DNA of 10,620 bases from Wenzhouxiangellaceae bacterium (GCA_023258355.1 JALQZL010000048.1:1-10620); one strand, 5' to 3'. Shown: positions 1 through 7,429, counted from the first letter of the stretch. Notes: generated by a model from the letters alone, not told the origin. A program made the numbers and translations.

Positions 1-10
1 AGACGCCTGA

Positions 11-26
11 GGCTTCATTTGAAGCC
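11..26 (-). other. Small hairpin over the stop codon of the Tam41-like gene
   Basis: A perfect 6-base inverted repeat (GGCTTC / GAAGCC, 4-base loop) spans the TGA stop at 15-17 of the last leftward gene. It could be the start of an operon-end structure, but the 10 bases that follow on the minus strand within the window (TCAGGCGTCT) are not a U-tract. It cannot be called an intrinsic terminator. The operon may continue beyond the left edge. Confidence 0.25.
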
Positions 27-893
27 ACCCTGGCGCCTGAGGGTGTAGGCAAGTCGAAAGCCAGCAATGCGCGGGAAGCGTCTCATCCATGGGGCTGGCG
101 TGAATTTCACGCCACTGTGCCTTTCAATTTTCCAAGCGATGTAGTCAATTCCATTGGCAAAGGTTCCTGCCGCTTTGAGTAGCCTGGCCAGGTTCATCAG
201 TTTCCCATAAACCGGCCGTATGCGCCAACGAAGCCTTTGAGAGAGTGAGGCATGTTGAAGATGGGGCAATTGGGCGGAGAGCAATTCGGTCACCTCGGTC
301 CAGTAATTGTCATACCGTTCAATTAATTGCTGACTGTGGCTGGGGCGTTCTGGTCTGAGTTCGCAGCCATAGGTCAGGGACAGGCCCTGTGCCCATAACT
401 CAATGGGCGTTTTTGGATCGAATCCGAAAGGGATAATCTCCGAGTAAAACTGAGTCAGGGCATTGACTTGAGCCTGAATTAGGGATTCTCTGACGCTATC
501 ATTGACTGCATAGACGACGGTAAAGGGCTGAGAAAAGCGCGCCCAAAAATAATGATCCATGGTCGCTTGCATCCGATGTTGGAATTGAGCCAGTGAAACA
601 ACGGCATACTTTGACTGCAAATCATCTTTATGGATGAAGTAGACATTGGGTGGAATGCAGGCATTTAGGATTCGAGTCAGTGGGCTAGAGTGCACCCGGT
701 AGCTTTCAACAATCACTGCCAAGTCAATCAAGCCATTGGCAATGTTTGGCGTGTCTTTACATGAGCCGTAGAGTAGGACAGCGCTCAGCGAGGATCCGAA
801 GCGTTCTTTAAGCATGTCCACCAGTGGCCCCACATCAGGGGTTCTGGCCGAGGGTTGTTGTGCACCTTTGATAACCTCGTGAAGTGTTCTCAT
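15..893 (-). CDS. Tam41/Mmp37-like cytidylyltransferase (CDP-DAG synthase family)
   Basis: A 292-residue protein that resembles the Tam41/Mmp37 family. The mitochondrial members make CDP-diacylglycerol from CTP and phosphatidic acid on a nucleotidyltransferase fold. Visible landmarks in family order are: LLYGSC near residues 40-45 (family YGSG), GLIDLAVIV near 54-62 (the acidic metal-binding segment), SKYAVVS near 94-100 (family IKYGVIS), and ARFSQPF near 117-123 (family AGRLQKPV), followed by a helix ending in a proline near the family position. A charged, Arg-rich C-terminus starts around NGIDYIAWKIERHSG. No transmembrane span is evident. The ATG start overlaps the stop of the lipid kinase gene by four bases (ATGA), so the two are probably translationally coupled. 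After a lipid kinase in a ceramide operon, its substrate may be ceramide phosphate rather than phosphatidate; that is inference. The Gly-to-Cys change in YGSG is unusual. The alternative is a generic nucleotidyltransferase-fold protein of other function. Confidence 0.7.
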   Translation of the reverse strand: MRTLHEVIKGAQQPSARTPDVGPLVDMLKERFGSSLSAVLLYGSCKDTPNIANGLIDLAVIVESYRVHSSPLTRILNACIPPNVYFIHKDDLQSKYAVVSLAQFQHRMQATMDHYFWARFSQPFTVVYAVNDSVRESLIQAQVNALTQFYSEIIPFGFDPKTPIELWAQGLSLTYGCELRPERPSHSQQLIERYDNYWTEVTELLSAQLPHLQHASLSQRLRWRIRPVYGKLMNLARLLKAAGTFANGIDYIAWKIERHSGVKFTPAPWMRRFPRIAGFRLAYTLRRQGGFK

Positions 894-1864
894 AGGCTTA
901 GAAATCTAAATGTGGGGCCCTCACTGATCTTGGCCTCAATCGTCTCATCAAACACATACTCTTGGCCATCCACGCAAATGGGACCTAGCCCAGTAATGGA
1001 TACTTCACGGCTGGCACCAGAGAAATAGCCATTCTCAGGAATTAAAGTGGGGTGGGTACGTCCTTTTAATATCTTGAGCAAGTGTCGCCAAAAGCCAACC
1101 GCATCACGGGTGATTGCGGTAATTTTGATAGGTGCCTGTTGCGTGACTAAATAAGGATGCACCGTCACTTGCTCTTTGTCCAAGGTCGTCGCAACCAATA
1201 GTCTGATACGCCCATTGAGTGTGCCAATGCCATCTGCTTTCAAATACATCATACGGCTGTGATAGCCCACTTTATGGAGCAGTCCCAAGAAGCCAAGCTG
1301 CGTCACACGAAAGACAGTGGAAAAACGGCCTTGACGTAGACGTCCACGCCCAGTTGCCCGATAGGTATGGCAATCTCGAATGACATGGTCAACCAAGGCG
1401 CCACCCATAAAGAAGCCATAGACTGACTCATGACCAGGTTGTGATATTGCCAGGCTGGCTTGTTGGATCTGTTTGAACGAATGAGGATTCGATAAAGCGC
1501 GGTCAATCATTGCCTCAGGCCTGCTTTGTGTGCCCAAGTGAGCCGCTGTGTAGTTGGTGCGCCCACCGCCCAGCATCAGGATAGATGGGGGAGATTCAGA
1601 TCGATGGGTGGTGGCCAACAAAGTCACAGTGGCCTGAAGTGTGCCATCACCACCGACCACGATAATCAAATCTAAGCCTGTGCCTAAGGACTCGGCGAGC
1701 AATGGGGCGATCTCTGTGGGTCCATAAACCACATGGGGCGTTAATCCTCGTCCTATGCAGTGCTGTCGCAGTTCATTGAATGCGCCGGGAAGAGAAAGCC
1801 GAAAGCTCAGCGGGTTTACCAGTAATAAAACCCGCTCTGGCCGCACAGCCTCAAACGTCTCCAC
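890..1864 (-). CDS. Diacylglycerol-kinase-family lipid kinase (possible ceramide or long-chain-base kinase)
   Basis: A 324-residue ATP-dependent lipid kinase of the DAGK catalytic family, which phosphorylates a lipid hydroxyl at the membrane surface. The N-terminal Rossmann-like domain begins RVLLLVNPLS (residues 11-20). The nucleotide-binding VVGGDGT lies at 69-75. A second glycine-rich loop, GGGRTNYTA (99-107), stands where bacterial DAG kinases normally carry a P-x-GT-x-ND-x-A type loop. The C-terminal beta domain holds the usual late motif around DGQEYVFDE. The start is GTG at 1864, with AGGG nine bases upstream in the 11-base gap after the desaturase gene; no in-frame ATG fits better. 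It lies between a desaturase and a Tam41-like enzyme in a sphingolipid operon, which suggests phosphorylation of ceramide or a long-chain base, as Caulobacter needs for anionic sphingolipids. A diacylglycerol substrate cannot be excluded. Confidence 0.82.
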   Translation of the reverse strand: METFEAVRPERVLLLVNPLSFRLSLPGAFNELRQHCIGRGLTPHVVYGPTEIAPLLAESLGTGLDLIIVVGGDGTLQATVTLLATTHRSESPPSILMLGGGRTNYTAAHLGTQSRPEAMIDRALSNPHSFKQIQQASLAISQPGHESVYGFFMGGALVDHVIRDCHTYRATGRGRLRQGRFSTVFRVTQLGFLGLLHKVGYHSRMMYLKADGIGTLNGRIRLLVATTLDKEQVTVHPYLVTQQAPIKITAITRDAVGFWRHLLKILKGRTHPTLIPENGYFSGASREVSITGLGPICVDGQEYVFDETIEAKISEGPTFRFLSL

Positions 1865-1875
1865 CGATCTATTCC

Positions 1876-2991
1876 CTATTGGCTTTGATGCTCAGCACGC
1901 CAAGCGAGAATGGCCGAATCGTTCTTAGAAGTTTGGCTGGCTGATCTGAGCAAATCAGCAACGACAGTAAAGTAGTTGCCATGATTGGCATTGGCATAGG
2001 GGGATACATCGCCAAAATGGGTCATGAGCCTGCGGTGTGCCTCGCCTAAGTTGTGGTAGGGCAGCCCAGGGAAGAGATGATGCAGTGCGTGGTAGCGAAG
2101 GCCCACGGGGAATAGCCAAACGGTTAACCAGGTTTGGCCAACCAAATTGACAGAATCTTCCAATTGCGCCAGATGGGTCATCGCTTGACCGCGGTTGCTG
2201 TAACTGTGAGCTGCTAGGTTGCGTATCCAATTAAGCGCCAGGGTGAGTGAATGAAGACCCCACGCCAGAAGCCAATGAAACCAAGTCACTGGGCCCAGCA
2301 AAGTGATCGCTACCCACATCATTACCCAAGCAAAGCAGATCCACTCCACCTTGCTAAGTTGCGGTAACTCCTTCTCGGGGAAACGCTTCACATAGTATGG
2401 GTTGGATGCATACGCGCTGGCGTGACTGAGGACCCACTGGCGAAGTGGCTGATAAGCATAAGACAGAGGCGCAAGAATCGCGAACCTCGCCAGTGCGAGT
2501 AATGAGAGAAAGGGTAGCTTCACCATATAGAGGATGGTCTCTGACAAAGGCGCTGCCGCCAGAGGATAATACTCGCCATCTCGTGGTGTCCCAAAATGCT
2601 GCCTGGAGTGATGCTCAATATGGTTTCGGTACATAACCCATGGCAATAACAGCGGTACGCCAATCAAAGCATTCCATGCCCACTTAAAGCCCTTGAGTTC
2701 ATTTCTGGGCATGTGGATGATTTCATGCATGAATGTGCCACCACGATAGAACGCCACAGCGGCAATAAAGGCAGCCAGGATTTGTGTTCCAGAACCCAGC
2801 GAAGCGAGGAAGAAGACAACAGTCGACGCCCAAGCGATCAGCGCCGTGGCAATGAGATCTGTCCAGTAGAGTGCACGATTATGTTTGAACAAATCTTTGA
2901 CTTGCCCGTGCGCTTCTCTTATCCACGCTTTCTCATCTTCTGGTGTCATCCAGAAGGCCTGCGTTTGAGATGGTTGTGCCTGATGACTCAT
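1876..2991 (-). CDS. Membrane fatty-acid desaturase family protein
   Basis: A 371-residue integral membrane di-iron enzyme of the FA_desaturase family, which uses O2 and electrons to desaturate or hydroxylate acyl chains. Three histidine boxes are clear: HEIIH at 89-93, HIEHHSRQH at 124-132 and HALHH at 301-305. An additional metal-ligand candidate, H262, lies in RNLAAHSY. Hydrophobic segments occur around 43-83, 104-120, 155-180, 215-256 and 282-297, giving the usual paired-span topology. The third box starts with His, not Gln, and there is no cytochrome b5 domain, so it is not a front-end desaturase. ATG at 2991 is the natural start, although no Shine-Dalgarno sequence is visible in the 33-base gap after the SPT gene. 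In this operon it probably modifies the long-chain base or N-acyl chain of ceramide, or the fatty acid supplied to SPT; a general phospholipid desaturase remains possible. Confidence 0.85.
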   Translation of the reverse strand: MSHQAQPSQTQAFWMTPEDEKAWIREAHGQVKDLFKHNRALYWTDLIATALIAWASTVVFFLASLGSGTQILAAFIAAVAFYRGGTFMHEIIHMPRNELKGFKWAWNALIGVPLLLPWVMYRNHIEHHSRQHFGTPRDGEYYPLAAAPLSETILYMVKLPFLSLLALARFAILAPLSYAYQPLRQWVLSHASAYASNPYYVKRFPEKELPQLSKVEWICFAWVMMWVAITLLGPVTWFHWLLAWGLHSLTLALNWIRNLAAHSYSNRGQAMTHLAQLEDSVNLVGQTWLTVWLFPVGLRYHALHHLFPGLPYHNLGEAHRRLMTHFGDVSPYANANHGNYFTVVADLLRSASQTSKNDSAILAWRAEHQSQ

Positions 2992-2999
2992 AGCGCAAT

Positions 3000-3005
3000 A
3001 TTATA
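3000..3005 (-). promoter_or_regulatory. TATAAT box just upstream of the desaturase start
   Basis: A perfect TATAAT on the minus strand ends eight bases before the desaturase ATG. If it works as a -10 element the transcript would begin within a base or two of the ATG, giving a near-leaderless internal mRNA. This would fit the absence of a Shine-Dalgarno sequence there. No -35 match is seen at 16-18 bases upstream (GTAACT at 17), so the call is weak. Confidence 0.2.
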
Positions 3006-3024
3006 GTCGGTGAGGTGGCGTGAG

Positions 3025-4227
3025 TTACGCTTGGATCGCTTGCTGATGCGTACCTTGTACTCGGCCGAGCGCCTCAACAATCAGATCGATGTCTTGATCA
3101 GTGTGCGCTGCACTCAGCGATAATCGCAACAGGCACAAGCCATTTGGTGTGGCTGGTGGAATCATTAGATTGGCGTAGATACCTTCATTAAAGAGCGCTT
3201 GCCAGTGACCGAGTGCACTCTCCCGGTCTGGGAGGATGATCGCCGCCACTGGCCCTGGTGTGGGTGAGCCCAGCTCATAGCCCAGCGCACGGATGCCCGA
3301 ATAGAGCCTGTCAATATTTCTGTGTAGTTGCGCGCGCAAAGCCTGTCCATCAACCACCAGTCGCAATGCTGCTCGTGTACCCGCGATCACCGCCGGTGAG
3401 GGAGAAGCTGTAAAAATGTAAGGACGGCTGGCTAAACGAAGAAGGTCAAGCTCTGGATGGGGGCTCACACAGAAGCCGCCGATACCCGCTAAGCTTTTGG
3501 AGAAAGTGCCAACAATGAAATCAACCTCATCAAGCAAGCCACATGACTCTGTTAGGCCAAGGCCTTTTTCTCCAAAGACGCCAAAGGAGTGCGCTTCATC
3601 AACCAACAGCCAAGCGCCGTGCTTATTTTTGACATCAACAAATTCTTGCAAGGGGGGCTGATCACCGAGCATTGAGTAGAGCCCCTCAACCACCACAAGC
3701 GTTTTTTTAGCCTCTTCGCCAAGTCTGGCCAGTTTACGATCCAGATTTTCCGGATCGTTGTGTCTAAAGGTGAGGGTTTGCGCTTTACTCATGCGGCACC
3801 CATCGTAAATGCTCGCATGACTGTCAGCATCGATGAGGAGCGTCTCCCCAGTACCCACGATTGATGACATCACGCCGACATTGGCTTGGTAACCCGTAGA
3901 AAACACCATCGCCGATGGCCATTCAAACGCGGCCGCCAATTCCTGCTCGAGCTGTTGGTGTGGGACATAGCTCCCATTCGCCATTCGGGAGCCCGTTGTG
4001 CCACTTCCAAGGGTATCCAAGGCGGCTTTGGCCTCTGTGACAACCTCTGGGTGAAAGGTCAAGCCCAAGTAATTGTTTGTGCCCGCCAAAAGCACTTCTC
4101 GCCCGCCCACAACACCTCGTGTCGGTGAGTTGACAGAATCAAAGGGTGTGGCCACAGGCGGTGGGCCATGATTGCCCAGGGCTTTTCTTGATTGCGAGAG
4201 TAATTCAAACTTTTCAAAAAGGCTCAT
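3025..4227 (-). CDS. spt: Serine palmitoyltransferase-type alpha-oxoamine synthase
   Basis: A 400-residue PLP-dependent enzyme of the alpha-oxoamine synthase family (SPT, KBL, BioF, HemA). The soluble SPT homodimer condenses serine with an acyl thioester, releasing CO2, to give the 3-keto long-chain base that starts sphingolipid synthesis. Family landmarks in order are NNYLGL (51-56), GSGTTGSR (74-81), DADSHAS with the PLP-stacking H137, DEAH (210-213, the PLP-nitrogen Asp), and TFSKS with the Schiff-base lysine K244. Length matches bacterial SPT. The start is ATG at 4227, 13 bases after the ACP stop. Family motifs alone would also allow BioF or KBL. The adjacent dedicated ACP, acyl-ACP synthetase and CerR-like gene, with no other biotin genes, favour SPT, and the order matches Caulobacter. 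The nearby ACP suggests acyl-ACP as the acyl donor, which is inference. Confidence 0.88.
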   Translation of the reverse strand: MSLFEKFELLSQSRKALGNHGPPPVATPFDSVNSPTRGVVGGREVLLAGTNNYLGLTFHPEVVTEAKAALDTLGSGTTGSRMANGSYVPHQQLEQELAAAFEWPSAMVFSTGYQANVGVMSSIVGTGETLLIDADSHASIYDGCRMSKAQTLTFRHNDPENLDRKLARLGEEAKKTLVVVEGLYSMLGDQPPLQEFVDVKNKHGAWLLVDEAHSFGVFGEKGLGLTESCGLLDEVDFIVGTFSKSLAGIGGFCVSPHPELDLLRLASRPYIFTASPSPAVIAGTRAALRLVVDGQALRAQLHRNIDRLYSGIRALGYELGSPTPGPVAAIILPDRESALGHWQALFNEGIYANLMIPPATPNGLCLLRLSLSAAHTDQDIDLIVEALGRVQGTHQQAIQA

Positions 4228-4244
4228 AACCAGTGCTCGCTCAT
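4224..4244 (-). other. Six-codon mini-ORF bridging ACP and SPT genes
   Basis: On the minus strand, ATG at 4244 overlaps the ACP stop (ATGA) and reads MSEHWL before a TGA at 4224-4226 that overlaps the SPT start (again ATGA). A ribosome terminating on ACP could reinitiate here and then on SPT, providing coupling across the 13-base gap. The geometry is exact, but the ORF is very short and could be chance. Confidence 0.25.
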
Positions 4245-4498
4245 GTTTCTTCTTTCGTCAGCAGTGGAACAATTCGCTCTGCCAGCTCATTTAGCGTTTG
4301 TGCTTCGGCCAGAACATCGACAGGGACCGAGATATCCAAGTGGTCCTCAATCTCCATGACTAAGTTCATGATCTGGACAGAATCTAAACCAGAGGCGGCG
4401 CTGAGGGGGCTATTACGATCAAGGTCTAGCTGATCTGGTAACGTTGCTTCGAGCGCTTGGGTGATGGCGTTATCGACTTGGGCCCGCTTTGCGTCCAT
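4241..4498 (-). CDS. Acyl carrier protein, sphingolipid-dedicated
   Basis: An 85-residue acidic acyl carrier protein. The phosphopantetheine attachment site is S40 in SGLDSVQIMNL, matching the DSL/DSV signature at the start of helix II. The following MEIEDHLDISVPVD matches the helix II-III region of ACPs. Length is typical for a free-standing ACP. ATG at 4498 has a weak GGA eight bases upstream, in the 20-base gap after the CerR-like gene. It lies between an acyl-AMP ligase/SDR pair and the SPT gene, so it probably carries the fatty acid loaded by the ligase and hands it to SPT (or to the ceramide synthase) rather than serving housekeeping fatty-acid synthesis. A phosphopantetheinyl transferase must be supplied from elsewhere. 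Confidence 0.93.
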   Translation of the reverse strand: MDAKRAQVDNAITQALEATLPDQLDLDRNSPLSAASGLDSVQIMNLVMEIEDHLDISVPVDVLAEAQTLNELAERIVPLLTKEET

Positions 4499-4518
4499 GA
4501 TGTCATTCCGTTGCGGTC

Positions 4519-5439
4519 TTAAACTAAAGTGGTAAGGGTATCATGGAGTTGTCGTTGTGGCGACCACAGTGATGGGTTCAAGTGTTTGCTTGGCGCAGTT
4601 GTCCAGTCGTCATAACCAAGCTCTCGTACTTTACCGATTGAGAACACGGAGGGTACTCGACGAAGGCTTGCGTAGGTGTCGGTGAGTGTGGCGGCGAGCA
4701 TTTGACACCAGTATGGGATGTGAAAGGGGCGTATTTGATGGCCAAATTGGGCTTGGGCGATCGTCTGAATGGCATGCCAGTCATACCCCGGTTGACCATT
4801 GTGAGAGTAGCCATCATCAAGCTCAAAAATCTGGTGAGTGGCCACCGCTGGTTCTGGAAGCGTTGCCACTGAAAGGATGGCATCCGCTAAGTCAGCGACA
4901 TGGACCAAGGAAAACCTCGCCGTTGGACCGGAGAGCATCGGCAGATAACCTTTCTTTAAGAGCCACCACAGTGGGCGGAGTTCGGTGTCCGTGGGCCCAT
5001 ACACCGCTGGGGGTCTCAAGATAACCCAATCGAGATTTGCGCTTGCGACAATCTCCTCGGCGGCATGCTTGCTCTGAGCGTAATCCGACAAAGTCGGCTG
5101 TTTGGCGGCTAATGATGAGATATGAATCAGTCGAGGCGGTTGGGTTTGAGACTCTAGCGCATCCACCAAAAGCGTTGTCCCTGCCGCATTAATTTGAAAG
5201 AAGTCATGGCGAGTGAGCCCGGCGGTGGCGCCGGCCAGATGAACCACCACGTCGGTGTCCTCAACCAGCGAGTGGAGGCTCTGCTCTCGCGTGAGGTCTC
5301 CAATCACCCATTGAACACGGGACCCTTTAGGTTGCGGGCGACGCGCTAGGGCTTTGACATGATGGCCCTGACTTAAAAAACGCGGGACAAGCTGTTGACC
5401 AATGAAACCTGTGGCACCGGTGATCGCGATCTTGGCCAT
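4519..5439 (-). CDS. cerR: NAD(P)-dependent extended SDR, ceramide reductase CerR-like
   Basis: A 306-residue extended short-chain dehydrogenase/epimerase-fold protein. The N-terminal Rossmann motif TGATGFIG is at 7-14, HLAGATAG near 67-74 matches the family's cofactor-loop region, and the catalytic Y120-x3-K124 lies in SDYAQSK, after S108/S109 in HISS. LRPPAVYGP (141-149) is the usual post-catalytic loop. The variable C-terminal substrate half has no sugar-epimerase signature I recognise. In Caulobacter the gene in this position encodes CerR, which reduces the 3-oxo group of the newly made ceramide. The same reaction, oxo-ceramide or 3-ketosphinganine to the alcohol, is proposed here from gene order and family. 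ATG at 5439 follows the ligase stop by 16 bases, with no clear Shine-Dalgarno sequence (the upstream bases are C-rich), so translation may rely on coupling. Confidence 0.8.
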   Translation of the reverse strand: MAKIAITGATGFIGQQLVPRFLSQGHHVKALARRPQPKGSRVQWVIGDLTREQSLHSLVEDTDVVVHLAGATAGLTRHDFFQINAAGTTLLVDALESQTQPPRLIHISSLAAKQPTLSDYAQSKHAAEEIVASANLDWVILRPPAVYGPTDTELRPLWWLLKKGYLPMLSGPTARFSLVHVADLADAILSVATLPEPAVATHQIFELDDGYSHNGQPGYDWHAIQTIAQAQFGHQIRPFHIPYWCQMLAATLTDTYASLRRVPSVFSIGKVRELGYDDWTTAPSKHLNPSLWSPQRQLHDTLTTLV

Positions 5440-5455
5440 TGGGGGTGGTTAGGCC

Positions 5456-7243
5456 TTAGGCATCTTCCGTCACATAACTGGCGTGACTCTGCTCAATGAA
5501 GTGCTGGGGAAGCACACCCTGTGCATCAAGTTGATTTCTTTTCAAGAAATCTAGGCGAGCCCCACTTCTTGATAACTTCCCAGAGGATGTCCGCGGCAGG
5601 GTGTGAAGAGGAACAAGCTCGATCAGACAGTTGATACCAAATTCAGATTGAATACGCCGCTTCAGTCGCTCAACAAGCGCCGCTTGGACGAAGGCATCCT
5701 GTTGGCGGCACTGAACCACCAGCACGGCGACTTCCGTGCCTTGATCGCTCGGGATAGAAAACGCCGAGGCATCCTCAGGACGGACTTCTGGCTGCTGTTC
5801 TGCGACATACTCCAAGTCTTGTGGCCAGATGTTTCTACCATTAATGATAAGTAGATCCTTCGAGCGCCCAGTAATGTAGAGCGCATCACCCGCTCGATAG
5901 CCAACATCACCGGTGTTGAGCCAGCCATCTGCCGTCAAGGCCGCTTGGGTGGCCTCAGGATTGTTGGCGTAGCCCTCCATAACGCTTGGGCCTCTTAAGA
6001 AAATCACGCCACATTGCCGCTCTTGCGCCAATGAACCATCATCCAATCGAATCTCAACCTCATACTCGGGTAGCGGCCGCCCGCAGTTAACAAAGTCTGT
6101 GATGCGGTTTGTCTTCTCAGAATCAGCGGCCATGGCACGTCGTTGTTCAGCCAAGACATCGGCATCAATCGGGTCAATTTCTAGGCCTTGACCGAGAGGC
6201 GCAAACGAGACAGCCAATGAACACTCAGCCATGCCGTAGCAGGGCAAGAATGACCTCTCATCGAAGCCAGCCGGTGCCAGTCGCTGTGAAAACTCATTCA
6301 GCCACCCAGACCGGATCATTTCAGCGCCGACGCCCGCCACGCGCCAGCTTGTCAGGTCAAATCGACTAAGATCATTGTCTCTGACTCGGCGAGCGCATAA
6401 TGCGTAGCCAAAAGGTGGGCTAAACGAGATGGTCGATTGGTTCTGAGAGATGAGGCTCAGCCAAAGGCGGGGGCGCATCGCAAACTCTCGAGTACCCAAA
6501 TAATCAACCGACAGTTGGGAGATCACAGGTCCCAATATCAGGCCCACCAGTCCCATGTCGTGGTAGAAAGGCAACCAAGAGGTGAACCGATCACCCCGCC
6601 TAATTTGGACGCCAAACTGTAAGATGCCGGCAAGATTAGTTAACACAGCCTGCTGCGTGATCATTGTGCCGCGAGGGAAGCGGGTGCTGCCTGAGGTGTA
6701 TTGGAGATAAGCCAGTTCATGGGGCTTGGGCGGCTCAGGTAGTTCATCGGCTTGAGCCATCGCATTGAAATAATCGAGTGTCCCAAAGTGTTGGACATCT
6801 AGCCCGTCAACGGCCTCTTCCAAAAAGCCGATATAGCCTGAGGTAGCAAAGGCAACCTGAGCACGGCAGTCACGAAGCATGGCGGCCAGATGACTCACAA
6901 AGGCTTCTTTCCCGCCGAGATGGACAGCGGCCGGAAGTGGGACAGGGACCAACCCTGCATATTGACAGGCGAAAAAGAAGACCAAGAAATCGGGGTGTGT
7001 GTCGGCAACCAGTGCAACCGTGTCCCCCCGATTGAGACCGATTGCATGCAACCGACGCGCCAGCTCAATGGCCTGATCTTTGAGTTGTGAATAGGGTAGC
7101 GAAGCCGACAGCTCACCACGGCCGTTATAGAAGTTTGCGCCCGTTGTGCCCGAGGCCGCATAATTCAGGGCCTCAACCAAGCTACCATAGCCAGATGTCT
7201 TGAGGGGCAAGGAGTTTTGGGTGGGTGTGGGTTGCTGGGTCAA
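5456..7243 (-). CDS. Fatty acyl-AMP ligase / acyl-ACP synthetase
   Basis: A 595-residue ANL-superfamily adenylating enzyme. It activates a free fatty acid with ATP and most likely loads it on the ACP encoded two genes downstream. Core motifs are: YTSGSTRFPRG (182-192, ATP loop), SWLPFYHDMGLVG (222-234), CYGMAE (335-340), LNTGDVGY with D446, GRSKDLLIINGRN (459-471, hinge), and the C-terminal lysine K556 in TSSGK. The SWLPFYHDMGLVG and GRNIWPQDLE segments are typical of the fatty acyl-AMP ligase branch, which transfers to carrier proteins rather than CoA. The start is TTG at 7243: AGGA lies ten bases upstream, and an in-frame TGA follows just upstream (7250-7252). It is the first gene of the leftward operon, 299 bases from the divergent ceramide-synthase gene. 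The fatty acid chosen and the final acceptor are inferred from context. Confidence 0.9.
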   Translation of the reverse strand: MTQQPTPTQNSLPLKTSGYGSLVEALNYAASGTTGANFYNGRGELSASLPYSQLKDQAIELARRLHAIGLNRGDTVALVADTHPDFLVFFFACQYAGLVPVPLPAAVHLGGKEAFVSHLAAMLRDCRAQVAFATSGYIGFLEEAVDGLDVQHFGTLDYFNAMAQADELPEPPKPHELAYLQYTSGSTRFPRGTMITQQAVLTNLAGILQFGVQIRRGDRFTSWLPFYHDMGLVGLILGPVISQLSVDYLGTREFAMRPRLWLSLISQNQSTISFSPPFGYALCARRVRDNDLSRFDLTSWRVAGVGAEMIRSGWLNEFSQRLAPAGFDERSFLPCYGMAECSLAVSFAPLGQGLEIDPIDADVLAEQRRAMAADSEKTNRITDFVNCGRPLPEYEVEIRLDDGSLAQERQCGVIFLRGPSVMEGYANNPEATQAALTADGWLNTGDVGYRAGDALYITGRSKDLLIINGRNIWPQDLEYVAEQQPEVRPEDASAFSIPSDQGTEVAVLVVQCRQQDAFVQAALVERLKRRIQSEFGINCLIELVPLHTLPRTSSGKLSRSGARLDFLKRNQLDAQGVLPQHFIEQSHASYVTEDA

Positions 7244-7253
7244 AACGTGTCAT

Positions 7254-7257
7254 TCCT
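7254..7257 (-). promoter_or_regulatory. Ribosome binding site deciding the TTG start of the ligase
   Basis: AGGA on the minus strand lies ten bases before the TTG at 7243. An ATG directly abutting it (7253) is in another frame and reads only 23 codons to a TAG at 7181-7183 region, so the TTG is preferred as the ligase start. Confidence 0.45.
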
Positions 7258-7409
7258 GCGTCAGACGAAGATGGGTGTTCTCACTTATGCTTCGTTGTTG
7301 GCGTCAGTTCATCCTTCGGGTGTATGTCAACTGGCTCTATCTTTGGCCTTGTCATTCTTATCTAACCGCTTGCTGCCCCCTCACACTCATGGCATCAGAT
7401 GTGCAGTCT

Positions 7410-7429
7410 AGCGCACATTATAAGGCGCT
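7410..7429. promoter_or_regulatory. Dyad around the leftward -10 box (possible operator)
   Basis: AGCGC at 7410-7414 is mirrored by GCGCT at 7425-7429 and brackets the TATAAT of the proposed leftward promoter. A repressor bound here would block the -10 element. The arms are only five bases long, so chance is a serious alternative. Confidence 0.22.

Noticed and set aside
3025..4227. BioF (8-amino-7-oxononanoate synthase) or KBL instead of SPT
   Set aside because: Motifs are shared across the family, but no other biotin or threonine-catabolism gene is present, and ACP, acyl-ACP synthetase, CerR-like and bCerS-like neighbours point to SPT.
4233..4433. Rightward ORF across the ACP gene
   Set aside because: It is an antisense shadow of the ACP coding frame, Ser-rich, with no ribosome binding site or family match.
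7184..7253. ATG at 7253 on the minus strand as an alternative start for the acyl-AMP ligase
   Set aside because: It is in a different frame from the ligase and reaches a stop after 23 codons; the AGGA directly abuts it with no proper spacing. The TTG at 7243 is in frame.
7318..7345. Perfect TTGACA on the minus strand in the intergenic region as the ligase promoter
   Set aside because: No acceptable -10 hexamer lies 16-18 bases downstream, so the TTTTCA/TATAAT pair further upstream was preferred.
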